From Betaproteobacteria bacterium HGW-Betaproteobacteria-22 (GTDB lineage Bacteria > Pseudomonadota > Gammaproteobacteria > Burkholderiales > Methylophilaceae), in NCBI GenBank assembly GCA_002842285.1, contig PHCJ01000004.1, positions 38,889 to 102,888 of the forward strand: DNA of 64,000 bases, in the 5' to 3' direction. A program made the position numbers and the translations under genes. The notes under the pieces are model-generated. The model saw nothing but the letters and a program-made list of their open reading frames with translations, did not search any database and had not been told where the DNA came from. Shown one piece after another: positions 47,881-55,951 of this stretch (its first letter is position 1; each line of letters opens with the position of its first letter).

Positions 47881-49140
47881 ATGACAACCGCCAATACTTT
47901 TACATTTAAAAATAATACCCTGCACATTGAAAATGTCGCGCTTGACAAAATTGCTGAAGCTTATGACACGCCTTGTTATGTTTACTCAAAATCGGCACTC
48001 ACTAATGCGTTCGAGACTTTTAATGCGGGGTTTGCAAATAGCCGGCATCTGGTGTGCTTTGCAGTTAAATCCAACCCTAGTCTGGCTATTTTGAACCTAT
48101 TTGCAAAGCTGGGGGCCGGGTTTGACATCGTGTCGGGTGGCGAATTAGCACGCGTTATCGCTGCCGGTGGCGACCCCGCCAAAGTGGTGTTCTCAGGGGT
48201 GGGCAAAACCGCAGATGAGATGCGTGCAGCACTTGAGGCTGGCATTTTTTGCTTCAATGTGGAGTCTGCCAGTGAACTAGTACGTTTAAATGACATTGCA
48301 GGTTATATAGGAAAAGTGGCCCCTGTATCACTCCGCGTCAATCCGAATGTGGACGCAAAGACACACCCTTACATTTCTACTGGTCTTAAAAATAATAAAT
48401 TTGGGGTGGCATATGAAGATGCTCTGGATATTTATTTACAGGCCGCCGCCATGCCCAACATTGCCATTCATGGGGTGGACTGCCATATCGGCTCGCAAAT
48501 AACAGAGTTATCGCCGTTTCTGGATGCGTTTGACCGTGTGCTGGCGCTGGTTGATGCGCTAGAAAAAAATGGCATTCATATTCAACATATTGATGCGGGT
48601 GGTGGCATCGGCATTTGTTATAACGATGAAACACCGCCAGCATTTGATGCTTACGCTGCCGCAATGCTGGCAAAACTAGGTGAGAGTAACATTAAGCTAG
48701 TGTTTGAGCCTGGCCGAGCCTTGGTAGGTAATGCGGGTGTTTTGCTTACAAAAGTTGAGTATTTAAAACAAACTGAATCGAAAAATTTTGCCATTGTTGA
48801 CGCGGCGATGAACGATTTGATGCGCCCAGCACTTTACGATGCGTATCACGCTATACAAGCGGTACAACCGCGCAATGCCGATGCCGTTAACTATGAAATC
48901 GTAGGCCCCGTATGTGAAAGCGGTGACTTTTTAGGCCACGACAGAATGCTGGCACTGCAAGAAGGGGACTTGCTGGCAATTATGTCTGCCGGGGCTTATG
49001 GCATGAGCATGGCGAGCAATTACAACACCAGGCCGCGCGCGGCTGAAGTGATGGTGGATGGCGACCAGACTTACCTTATTCGTGAGCGAGAGAAAGTTGC
49101 CGATTTGTTTGCAGGTGAAAGCGTTTTGCCGGGAGTTTGA
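47881..49140 (+). CDS. lysA: diaminopimelate decarboxylase
   Basis: PLP enzyme that converts meso-diaminopimelate to lysine. 419 residues from the ATG at 47881. The PLP lysine lies in FAVKSNPSLAIL, with HIGSQ, the GGGIGI phosphate loop, EPGRALVGNAG and CESGDFL at the C-terminal dimer active site. A TTG start at 47863 would overlap lptM and seems unlikely. The gene ends just before a cluster of TTCGACAAGCTCAG repeats. Confidence 0.95.
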   Translation: MTTANTFTFKNNTLHIENVALDKIAEAYDTPCYVYSKSALTNAFETFNAGFANSRHLVCFAVKSNPSLAILNLFAKLGAGFDIVSGGELARVIAAGGDPAKVVFSGVGKTADEMRAALEAGIFCFNVESASELVRLNDIAGYIGKVAPVSLRVNPNVDAKTHPYISTGLKNNKFGVAYEDALDIYLQAAAMPNIAIHGVDCHIGSQITELSPFLDAFDRVLALVDALEKNGIHIQHIDAGGGIGICYNDETPPAFDAYAAAMLAKLGESNIKLVFEPGRALVGNAGVLLTKVEYLKQTESKNFAIVDAAMNDLMRPALYDAYHAIQAVQPRNADAVNYEIVGPVCESGDFLGHDRMLALQEGDLLAIMSAGAYGMSMASNYNTRPRAAEVMVDGDQTYLIREREKVADLFAGESVLPGV

Positions 49141-49148
49141 ATTACCGC

Positions 49149-49210
49149 CCTTCGACAAGCTCAGGGCATCGCCTTCGACAAGCTCAGGGCATCGCCTTCG
49201 ACAAGCTCAG
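49149..49210. repeat. tandem repeat CCTTCGACAAGCTCAGGGCATCG
   Basis: Two complete 23-bp units and a third partial one follow lysA directly. The core TTCGACAAGCTCAG is the same as in the inverted repeats flanking the GIY-YIG gene. There are no spacers, so this is not a CRISPR array. Confidence 0.9.
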
Positions 49211-49255
49211 GCAACAAGTAGCGTTGAGCTACAGGGCATAACTCTAACATTTCTC

Positions 49256-49604
49256 GTTCACTGAGCTTGTCGAAGTGAGGTTGCTGTTGCTGCCAAAGTG
49301 GGTAAGTCATCATATCGGCCATCAATTAAAGCCTGTTTTTTAGCACGATTCCAACCCTTCACCTGATTTTCTCTATAATAAGCCTCATCTATACGTGAGA
49401 ACTCTTCACAGAATACTAGAATGACGGGTAATCGTTTCTTGGTATAGTTCGCACCGAACTTATTTTGATGTTCCCATAATCGTTTATCCAAATTAACAGT
49501 ACTGCCAGTATAAAAGCTGCCATCAGCGCACTTTAGGATATACATGTAAGGCATCTGCAAGGTGTTCCGTATGTTAAGTATTCACTTCGACAAGCTCAGT
49601 GAAC
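49256..49604. mobile_element. GIY-YIG gene bounded by perfect 23-bp inverted repeats
   Basis: The left repeat, GTTCACTGAGCTTGTCGAAG plus TGA (49256-49278), is the exact complement of 49582-49604. The only gene between them is the nuclease at 49258-49560, whose last six codons and stop lie inside the left repeat. The arrangement suggests a small self-contained element, possibly mobilised by its own nuclease. That is an inference. Confidence 0.65.
49258..49560 (-). CDS. GIY-YIG endonuclease family protein (UPF0213-like)
   Basis: 100 residues consisting almost wholly of one GIY-YIG domain. YMYILKCADGSFYTGST carries the Y..Y-x-G elements, with a catalytic arginine in LDKRLWEH and a glutamate in YYRENQVKGWNRAKK. 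The C-terminus TSLRQAQ is encoded by the flanking inverted repeat and is not part of the domain. Starts at 49560, 49554 and 49545 are possible. These small proteins occur in many bacteria, often beside such repeats, and their role is unsettled. Confidence 0.88.
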   Translation of the reverse strand: MQMPYMYILKCADGSFYTGSTVNLDKRLWEHQNKFGANYTKKRLPVILVFCEEFSRIDEAYYRENQVKGWNRAKKQALIDGRYDDLPTLAATATSLRQAQ

Positions 49605-49628
49605 AAGAAATGTATCGAAGGCGGAAAC

Positions 49629-50483
49629 TTAATCAAAAATCACCGTCTTATTCGCGTACAGCAAAATACGGTTTTCAATATGCCAGCGTACCGCTTTTGA
49701 CAGCACCACACGTTCTAAATCACGGCCTTTCTGAATCAGGTCTTCTACCTGATCCCGATGGGATATACGGTCAGTGCCCTGCTCGATAATTGGCCCTTCG
49801 TCCAGCACCTCTGTCACATAATGGCTGGTTGCGCCAATCAATTTAACGCCACGCTCAAACGCTCGATGGTATGGTCGCGCACCGATAAACGCAGGCAAGA
49901 AAGAGTGATGAATATTAATAATACGCTGCGGGTAACGGATCACAAAATCAGGCGATAAAATCTGCATGTAGCGTGCCAGCACGATTAAATCAATTTGATA
50001 GTCATCAAATAATTTAAATTGGGCAGCCTCTGCCTGCACTTTGTTGGTTTTATTCACTTCAATATAGTGAAAATCTATCCCATAGAATTTTACCAACGCT
50101 TCGGTATCACGGTGATTACTAATCACCAATGGGATTTCGCAAGCTAATTCTCCACTTTTGTGGCGATGCAACAAATCTGCCAAGCAATGGTCGTACTGAG
50201 ACACCATAATGGCAACGCGCGTTTTGTGTCGGGATAATTTAAGCTGCCACTGCATGCTAAATTGCTTGGCGACTGCGGCAAAGGCAGCTTCAAAATTTTC
50301 TATCTCGATTTTAAAATCAGTGAGATCCCATTCCACGCGCATTAAAAACAGATTATTTTCTGCATCCTGATGCTGGTCTGCGTGTAAAATGTTGGCATTG
50401 TTTTGATGTAAAAAATCAGCAATCGCTGCCACTATGCCGCGCGTATCGGGGCAAGTAATCAATAAGGTTGCGGTATTTTTCAT
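49629..50483 (-). CDS. purU: formyltetrahydrofolate deformylase
   Basis: Hydrolyses 10-formyl-tetrahydrofolate to formate and tetrahydrofolate, balancing one-carbon pools. 284 residues: an N-terminal ACT domain (TLLITCPDTRGIVAAIADFL) and a formyltransferase-type catalytic domain with NIHHSFLPAF, GATSHYVTEVLDEGPI and the catalytic asparagine, histidine and aspartate set. This one-carbon role fits a methylotroph. Confidence 0.95.
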   Translation of the reverse strand: MKNTATLLITCPDTRGIVAAIADFLHQNNANILHADQHQDAENNLFLMRVEWDLTDFKIEIENFEAAFAAVAKQFSMQWQLKLSRHKTRVAIMVSQYDHCLADLLHRHKSGELACEIPLVISNHRDTEALVKFYGIDFHYIEVNKTNKVQAEAAQFKLFDDYQIDLIVLARYMQILSPDFVIRYPQRIINIHHSFLPAFIGARPYHRAFERGVKLIGATSHYVTEVLDEGPIIEQGTDRISHRDQVEDLIQKGRDLERVVLSKAVRWHIENRILLYANKTVIFD

Positions 50484-50680
50484 AGTTTGGTTTTTATGTT
50501 TGGTTTTTTTGCCTAAATTAACCGCAAGCTAGCATCCTTCGGCTTTGAGCCAGTTTACATTCTGGCGCGCAGTTAATGTGCAGTTTTTTTAAGTAATACT
50601 TTAAGTAATAAAATTAATTAATGCATCATGTTTGCGTCATTATACCCGATGCATCCGACACTCACGCAATTTGAATACGA

Positions 50681-51688
50681 ATGATAGCCATGAGCGAAAC
50701 AAGTACCGTTAACATCATTGAAAATAATGCCAATGCACAGATTGTGCTCGCCAACCCGCGCGGTTTTTGTGCAGGGGTGGATCGCGCCATTATCATTGTT
50801 GAACAAGCGCTGGAAAAATTTGGCGCGCCAATTTATGTGCGCCACGAGGTTGTGCATAACAAATTTGTGGTAGACGCATTGCGTGCCAAAGGGGCAGTTT
50901 TTGTTGAAGAGCTAGACGAAATACCGACAGGTAGCACCGTTATTTTTAGTGCGCACGGGGTTTCTAAAGCGGTGCGTGCCGAGGCAGATGCGCGCGGCCT
51001 GACAGCTTATGACGCCACATGCCCGCTTGTCACCAAAGTGCATATTGAAGTTGAAAAAATGCGTAAGGCCGGCCTTGAAATCATCATGATCGGTCACAAA
51101 GGCCACCCCGAGGTTGAGGGCACAATGGGGCAGGCCGAGGGTGAGCAAGCGAATGGCGGCATGTATTTGGTTGAAACTCCGCAGGATGTGGCTGGATTAC
51201 AAGTTAAAAACCCGGAAAAGCTTGCATTTGTCACCCAAACCACCTTATCTATGGATGATGCAGCCAAGGTGATTGAGGCATTGCAGGCAAGATTCCCCCA
51301 TATACGCGCACCCAAAAGCGATGATATTTGCTACGCTACGCAAAATCGTCAGGATGCCATTAAAATAATGGCCAAAGATTGTGATCTGGTGATTATTGTA
51401 GGCTCACCGAACAGCTCTAATTCCAACCGCCTGCGTGAAGTTGCACAAAATCAGGGCGTTGAAGCCTACATGGTAGACAATGCGAGTCACTTTAAAGCCG
51501 AGTGGCTGATTGGTAAGCATAAAATTGGCGTCTCTGCGGGGGCGTCTGCACCAGAAGTACTGGTGCAGGAAGTCATCGCCAAATTACAACAGCTAGGTGC
51601 AGCCGATGTACAAGAGTTGCATGGTGTGGTTGAGAGCGTGGTATTTCAATTGCCTAAAAATTTAACCTCTGCCGTAGGTAAAGTTTAA
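50681..51688 (+). CDS. ispH: 4-hydroxy-3-methylbut-2-enyl diphosphate reductase
   Basis: Last enzyme of the MEP isoprenoid pathway, with a [4Fe-4S] cluster. 335 residues; the three cluster cysteines are in [18 protein letters not shown] and DDICYATQ. The catalytic glutamate lies in HPEVEGT and [11 protein letters not shown] is conserved. The N-terminal 15 residues exceed the usual length and an ATG at 50690 (MSET) is equally likely as the start. Confidence 0.95.
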   Translation: MIAMSETSTVNIIENNANAQIVLANPRGFCAGVDRAIIIVEQALEKFGAPIYVRHEVVHNKFVVDALRAKGAVFVEELDEIPTGSTVIFSAHGVSKAVRAEADARGLTAYDATCPLVTKVHIEVEKMRKAGLEIIMIGHKGHPEVEGTMGQAEGEQANGGMYLVETPQDVAGLQVKNPEKLAFVTQTTLSMDDAAKVIEALQARFPHIRAPKSDDICYATQNRQDAIKIMAKDCDLVIIVGSPNSSNSNRLREVAQNQGVEAYMVDNASHFKAEWLIGKHKIGVSAGASAPEVLVQEVIAKLQQLGAADVQELHGVVESVVFQLPKNLTSAVGKV

Positions 51689-51691
51689 CTT

Positions 51692-51768
51692 GGGTTAATC
51701 TAGGGAAACACCGAATAAGTCGTCGAGTGGGATGTAGCGCTAGGCGCAGGCAAGGCAAGGCAAGGCAA
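51692..51768. repeat. family B repeat (copy 2) with GGCAA microsatellite
   Basis: 51692-51740 matches 17076-17127 at about four fifths of positions. It is followed by four tandem GGCAA units at 51749-51768. It lies between ispH and tRNA-Thr. Confidence 0.7.
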
Positions 51769-51809
51769 GAAACGATAGTAGGTAAAATTATATTCATGGT
51801 ATTTTAATT

Positions 51810-51885
51810 GCCGGCGTAGCTCAGTTGGTAGAGCAGTTCATTCGTAATGAAAAGGTCGGGGGTTCGATTCCCTCCTCCGGCACCG
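51810..51885 (+). tRNA. tRNA-Thr (anticodon CGT)
   Basis: A complete cloverleaf: acceptor 5' GCCGGCG, D arm GCTCAGTTGGTAGAGC, anticodon loop TTCGTAA (CGT at 51843-51845), and T arm GGGGG-TTCGATT-CCCTC. The acceptor has a C6-T67 mismatch and the anticodon stem a G27-A43 mismatch. The 3' end reads ACCG, so the CCA tail is not fully encoded and must be added. Confidence 0.9.
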
Positions 51886-51893
51886 TCTTAATT

Positions 51894-52355
51894 ATGAGTC
51901 ATATGCAAAACTACAAAACTCCCATCTCCGCGCTCGTGTTAATTTACACACCAGATTTACAGGTTTTGATGATGGAACGTGCCGATAAGGCGGGGTTTTG
52001 GCAATCGGTCACAGGGAGTGTGGAGGGGCGTGAAACCCCATACGAGGCTGCCATTAGAGAGGTACGTGAGGAAACAGGGCTTGATGCCTTGCAATATACA
52101 CTGTCAGATTGGCGTGTTGCGAATGTATATGAGATATATCCGCACTGGCGGTATCGCTATGCACCGGGTGTGACTCAAAATACAGAGCACTTGTTTGGCT
52201 TGATGTTGCCGGCGGCATTGCCTGTTCAGCTAGCCCCAAACGAGCACGTCGCTTATGAGTGGGTTGATTGGCGAGTAGCCGCTAAACGCGCTTTTTCATG
52301 GACAAATGTAGATGCATTAAAAAGATTAGGTGAGTTTCATCAACTCACGCTGTAA
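51894..52355 (+). CDS. nudB: dihydroneopterin triphosphate diphosphatase
   Basis: Nudix hydrolase that removes pyrophosphate from dihydroneopterin triphosphate in folate synthesis. 153 residues from the ATG at 51894; the Nudix box is GSVEGRETPYEAAIREVREE followed by TGL, with FWQSVTG before it, as in NudB. Longer frames begin inside the tRNA and are not credible. The start lies 9 bases after the tRNA, so the tRNA and nudB are probably cotranscribed and separated by processing. Confidence 0.92.
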   Translation: MSHMQNYKTPISALVLIYTPDLQVLMMERADKAGFWQSVTGSVEGRETPYEAAIREVREETGLDALQYTLSDWRVANVYEIYPHWRYRYAPGVTQNTEHLFGLMLPAALPVQLAPNEHVAYEWVDWRVAAKRAFSWTNVDALKRLGEFHQLTL

Positions 52356-52403
52356 AATAACAGGTAGTCGGAAACACTTTGATTAAACACCGTAGATCAC
52401 ACC

Positions 52404-53501
52404 ATGCAAGTATCACCCATTAAATTTGAAAAATACCAAGCCGCTGACGACGCAGATTGCCAGCGCCGCATCATTGCAGCCAAAGAAAAACTGGGTAAAC
52501 GCCTGGTTATTCTGGGTCACCATTACCAACATGAAAGCGTGTATCGCCATGCGGATTTTACTGGTGACTCACTCAAGCTCTCCCGCTATGCAGAAAACCT
52601 GGATGCCGAATTTATTGTTTTTCTCGGCGTGCATTTTATGGCGGAAGTGGCCGACATTTTAAGTCGCCCTGAACAAGTTGCCATATTGCCTGACATGGCT
52701 GCAGGCTGCTCAATGGCTGACATGGCTAACCTTGCCAAGGTTGAGCGCAGCTATCGCGAGCTCAACAAGGTGCTTGACTTTGATGCGCAAATCACGCCCA
52801 TCACTTACATAAACTCAGCTGCGGACTTAAAAGCATTTTGCGGCGAACACGGCGGCATTGTCTGCACCAGCACCAACGCGCCTAAGATTTTAGACTGGGG
52901 CTTTGCGCAGCGTGAAAAAGTACTGTTTTTCCCTGACCAGAACTTGGGGCGCTGGAGCGGTTACAAGATGGGCATCCCATTAGAGCAGATGCCGGTGTGG
53001 GATCCAGACCAGCCACTGGGTGGGTTAACGGCAGAGCAAATCAAAAATGCAAAAATCCTGCTTTGGAAAGGGCATTGCGCGGTACATCAGATGTTCCGTC
53101 TGCAAAATATCACGCAGTTCCGTGCGGAGCACCCGGATGGTTTTGTGATTTCACATCCTGAAGCGCCTTTTGAAGTGTGTCAGCACTCAGACTACGTGGG
53201 TTCTACAGAATATATTTTAAAAACCGTGAGCGAAGCCCCTGCCAACACAAAATGGCTGGTGGGTACCGAGCTTAATTTAGTGAATCGCCTGGCTGAACAA
53301 ATGAAACCGCAAGGCAAATTGGTGCAATTCATGAGCCACGTGGTGTGCGAGTGCTCCACCATGGCGCGCATAGACCCGCAACATTTAGCCTGGGTACTGG
53401 AGAATCTGGCTGAAGGCAACGTGGTCAACCAAATCAAGGTACCCGGTCACGAGGCCAAACTTGCCAAGCTCACACTTGAACGCATGCTGACTGCCTCATA
53501 A
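52404..53501 (+). CDS. nadA: quinolinate synthase A
   Basis: [4Fe-4S] enzyme that condenses iminoaspartate with dihydroxyacetone phosphate to give quinolinate for NAD synthesis. 365 residues; conserved cysteines lie in MAAGCSMADM, GGIVCTSTNA and SHVVCECSTM. The catalytic HYQHES motif is near residue 40. It follows nudB on the same strand at 48 bases. Confidence 0.95.
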   Translation: MQVSPIKFEKYQAADDADCQRRIIAAKEKLGKRLVILGHHYQHESVYRHADFTGDSLKLSRYAENLDAEFIVFLGVHFMAEVADILSRPEQVAILPDMAAGCSMADMANLAKVERSYRELNKVLDFDAQITPITYINSAADLKAFCGEHGGIVCTSTNAPKILDWGFAQREKVLFFPDQNLGRWSGYKMGIPLEQMPVWDPDQPLGGLTAEQIKNAKILLWKGHCAVHQMFRLQNITQFRAEHPDGFVISHPEAPFEVCQHSDYVGSTEYILKTVSEAPANTKWLVGTELNLVNRLAEQMKPQGKLVQFMSHVVCECSTMARIDPQHLAWVLENLAEGNVVNQIKVPGHEAKLAKLTLERMLTAS

Positions 53502-53536
53502 ATTGCTGAAGGCGTGAGTAGACCTTGGCGCCGCAG

Positions 53537-54334
53537 CTAGTCCAGATGAACGCGTGACTTATGTGGTGCGTTTTTCGCCAAACAATCCCACAACACTGGC
53601 GGAATTAAGCGCATCAGTCTTGCAACCCAGCCCATCTGCCATGGAATCACCACAAAACGTCGCTTGGCTTCTATCGCATTCACAAACTTGTGCGCTGCGA
53701 TATTCGCCTCCATTAAGAATGGCATGCGGTAAGGATTGATTGCCGTCATCGGGGTGCGAATATAGCCAGGAGCAATGGTTGTGACAGCAATACCGTGATG
53801 CAGCATTTCCACTCGCAAACTCTCAAGGTAGGCTATTGCTGCTGCCTTGGACGCGCTGTAAGCGCCAGCACCCGGCAGGCCGCGTATGCCGGCCACACTG
53901 GCGATACCCACCAAATGGGCGCGCCGCCCCGTGCTGCCAGCCTCGCGCATTGCCTGGATAAATGGCTGAAAAGTATGCACCATGCCTAACACATTGATAT
54001 CAAAGACTATCTGGAATGCAGCGGTATCTTCCATGTTTTCTGTCAACGTGCCGCTACTCACGCCCGCGTTGGCAATCACCACATCAGGCACGCCAAATTG
54101 CGCAATAAAATCTGCTGCGGCCAGAGAGAGCGCATTGCTATGGCGCACATCCAGCGGGTAAATTTTGCAATCAATAGCATATTGACGCTGCAAAGTGTCT
54201 TTAAGCGCCGTCAGCGCATCAGCGCGCCTTGCCGCGAGCCCGATAGCAACACCCTCGCCCCGGTAGCGCTGTGCATATTCATGTGCCAGCGCCTCGCCGA
54301 TACCACTGGAGGCACCTGTGATAAAAACCTTCAT
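53537..54334 (-). CDS. SDR family NAD(P)-dependent oxidoreductase
   Basis: 265-residue classical short-chain dehydrogenase with TGASSGIGEALAHEYA, the NAG motif VIANAG, the catalytic serine near VGIASVAG and YSASKAAAI. The C-terminal half ends in a hydrophobic segment typical of SDRs near the membrane. The substrate is not recognisable. It is convergent with nadA. Confidence 0.88.
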   Translation of the reverse strand: MKVFITGASSGIGEALAHEYAQRYRGEGVAIGLAARRADALTALKDTLQRQYAIDCKIYPLDVRHSNALSLAAADFIAQFGVPDVVIANAGVSSGTLTENMEDTAAFQIVFDINVLGMVHTFQPFIQAMREAGSTGRRAHLVGIASVAGIRGLPGAGAYSASKAAAIAYLESLRVEMLHHGIAVTTIAPGYIRTPMTAINPYRMPFLMEANIAAHKFVNAIEAKRRFVVIPWQMGWVARLMRLIPPVLWDCLAKNAPHKSRVHLD

Positions 54335-54366
54335 GTCACAACCCTCGCATGCTTAACCAATAACAA

Positions 54367-54395
54367 AGCCCGTTTACCTCACCGGTAAGCGGGCT
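54367..54395 (-). terminator. terminator downstream of dsbA
   Basis: A 12-bp stem with one G-T pair (AGCCCGCTTACC / GGTAAACGGGCT on the minus strand), 5-base loop, followed on that strand by TTTGTTATT. It lies between dsbA and the SDR gene. Confidence 0.75.
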
Positions 54396-54471
54396 GATTT
54401 ACCTGCTTGTCGATTTCAAAACCAGTTGAGAAGCTTTTGATAAAGCGTCTCAAACCAGCCTTGGGTTTGCA

Positions 54472-55122
54472 TTACTTTTTTGCTGGTGCCGACACCTTTG
54501 CTTTATCAGCGCGCAGGTTGGTGATAATGTAATCGGCTGTTTTTAAGGCAAGGTCGTTATTGCCCGCCATGGTACTGGAGGTGATGTAGTTGCCGTCGAT
54601 TACCAGGCTTGGCACACCTGTAGCGCCTGATGCACGGAAAATATTCGCTGCCCGATTTAGGCTGGTGTTGGTAGAAAATGAGCTAAATGCCTCTTCAACT
54701 TTCTTTTTGTCCAGGCCACTTTGCCTTGCTATCCATTCAATTGCAGCTTTTTCATCGGTCGGGTTTAATATCTTTTGTTTGTGAATAGCCTCAAACAATG
54801 GGGAATGCAACTTATCCAATACACCTAGAATCTCCATTGCATAATAGGCTTTAGCCATGGGGGCCCATGATTTATTAGGTAGGCCAGGTACGCGTTTAAA
54901 CACGACATCTGCCGGCAATTTCTTTACCCACGCATGCAACGGCGCTTCCATGTGATAGCAATGGCCGCAGCCATACCAGAACAATTCGATTACTTCAATT
55001 TTACTGGGGTTGTCTGTATTGATGGTCTGCGCTGTTTTATCAAAATCCTTACCCATTTGCGGGTCGGCGGCCATGACATTAAACGTCATCAAAAACATAA
55101 GAGCAGTAAGCAGTTTTTTCAT
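54472..55122 (-). CDS. dsbA: thiol:disulfide interchange protein DsbA
   Basis: Periplasmic oxidant that introduces disulfide bonds. 216 residues with a signal peptide ending near NVMAADP and a thioredoxin-fold active site CGHC in WYGCGHCYHMEAPL. The cis-proline loop is in TGVPSLVIDGNY. AGGAAAAA precedes the ATG. It would supply disulfides for the pilins, PilY1 and LptD in this genome, an inference. Confidence 0.95.
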   Translation of the reverse strand: MKKLLTALMFLMTFNVMAADPQMGKDFDKTAQTINTDNPSKIEVIELFWYGCGHCYHMEAPLHAWVKKLPADVVFKRVPGLPNKSWAPMAKAYYAMEILGVLDKLHSPLFEAIHKQKILNPTDEKAAIEWIARQSGLDKKKVEEAFSSFSTNTSLNRAANIFRASGATGVPSLVIDGNYITSSTMAGNNDLALKTADYIITNLRADKAKVSAPAKK

Positions 55123-55266
55123 TCGATTTTTCCTATGAGGGTGGTTGTTTTTACAAATGCTTTTAATCCATAAATCAGGTTAAGGCTTTCTGTTAACGCT
55201 TCACACACAACCTGCGCTGACACGTGAATTCTGTGCAAGTTTCCTGTAGACAATGCGTTTATCCAA

Positions 55267-55890
55267 TTAGTTTTCGGCATTGATCTTAATGAGGTCGGTT
55301 TTGAATCCATTGGCCAGTAAATCACTTTGTGTTTTGCTGATTTGATCCAGGTCATTGAGCGGCCCCACACGCACGCGATGCCAAATACCTTTATTGGGAA
55401 TATCAGCCGTCTGTACCACGGCCTCAAAACCCTGCAACGCTAATTTCGCCTTCATGTTATCAGCCTCTTCCCCGGTTTGAAAAGCACCCACTTGCAGATA
55501 ATAATCATATTGCACAGCAGAAGCCGATTGGGTCTTATCCTGCTGGCGGTCTATGGTATTCACCTTGCTTTCGCTACCCGGCAGAATCGTATAAAAATCA
55601 AACCGCGTTTTGTCGTCCGCATCATCTACGCGATTATCAGGCACAATGGTATCAGCCTCCACACCCTTGTTAGCATCAATCTGTTTGCTATTTTCCATGA
55701 TGCGCTGGCTCAACGGTTTTTTGTTGTTGGTATTTTCAGCAAATGGGCTGTCTACCCCCTTGATATACATCACAACGGCCAGTGATGCACCAACTCCTAG
55801 CAAAAAACCTACAAGCAGGCCACTCAGAAAGGGGCTGCCTTTGCTCGTTTTTTTGCTACGCTCAGGTCCTGGTTTGTAATCTCTACTCAT
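55267..55890 (-). CDS. SPOR domain-containing protein
   Basis: 207 residues with an N-terminal basic cytoplasmic stretch, one transmembrane helix (FLSGLLVGFLLGVGASLAVV), a polar linker and a C-terminal SPOR domain (YYLQVGAFQTGEEADNMKAK) that binds denuded glycan at the division septum. The ATG at 55890 follows AGGAT; an upstream start at 55917 lacks one. It lies between argS and dsbA on the same strand, a conserved betaproteobacterial order. Confidence 0.9.
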   Translation of the reverse strand: MSRDYKPGPERSKKTSKGSPFLSGLLVGFLLGVGASLAVVMYIKGVDSPFAENTNNKKPLSQRIMENSKQIDANKGVEADTIVPDNRVDDADDKTRFDFYTILPGSESKVNTIDRQQDKTQSASAVQYDYYLQVGAFQTGEEADNMKAKLALQGFEAVVQTADIPNKGIWHRVRVGPLNDLDQISKTQSDLLANGFKTDLIKINAEN

Positions 55891-55951
55891 TTTTATCCTA
55901 TTCTTAAGAAAGCACACGGTTAAGTGTCGGCCTTACTCTATCTGCATTGAT

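Noticed and set aside
49149..49210. Tandem 23-bp repeats resembling a short CRISPR array
   Set aside because: Units are contiguous with no unique spacers, no cas genes lie nearby, and the core recurs as inverted repeats around the GIY-YIG gene.
51825..51893. Longer nudB frame starting at 51825
   Set aside because: It would start inside the tRNA-Thr gene; the ATG at 51894 matches where NudB homologues begin.
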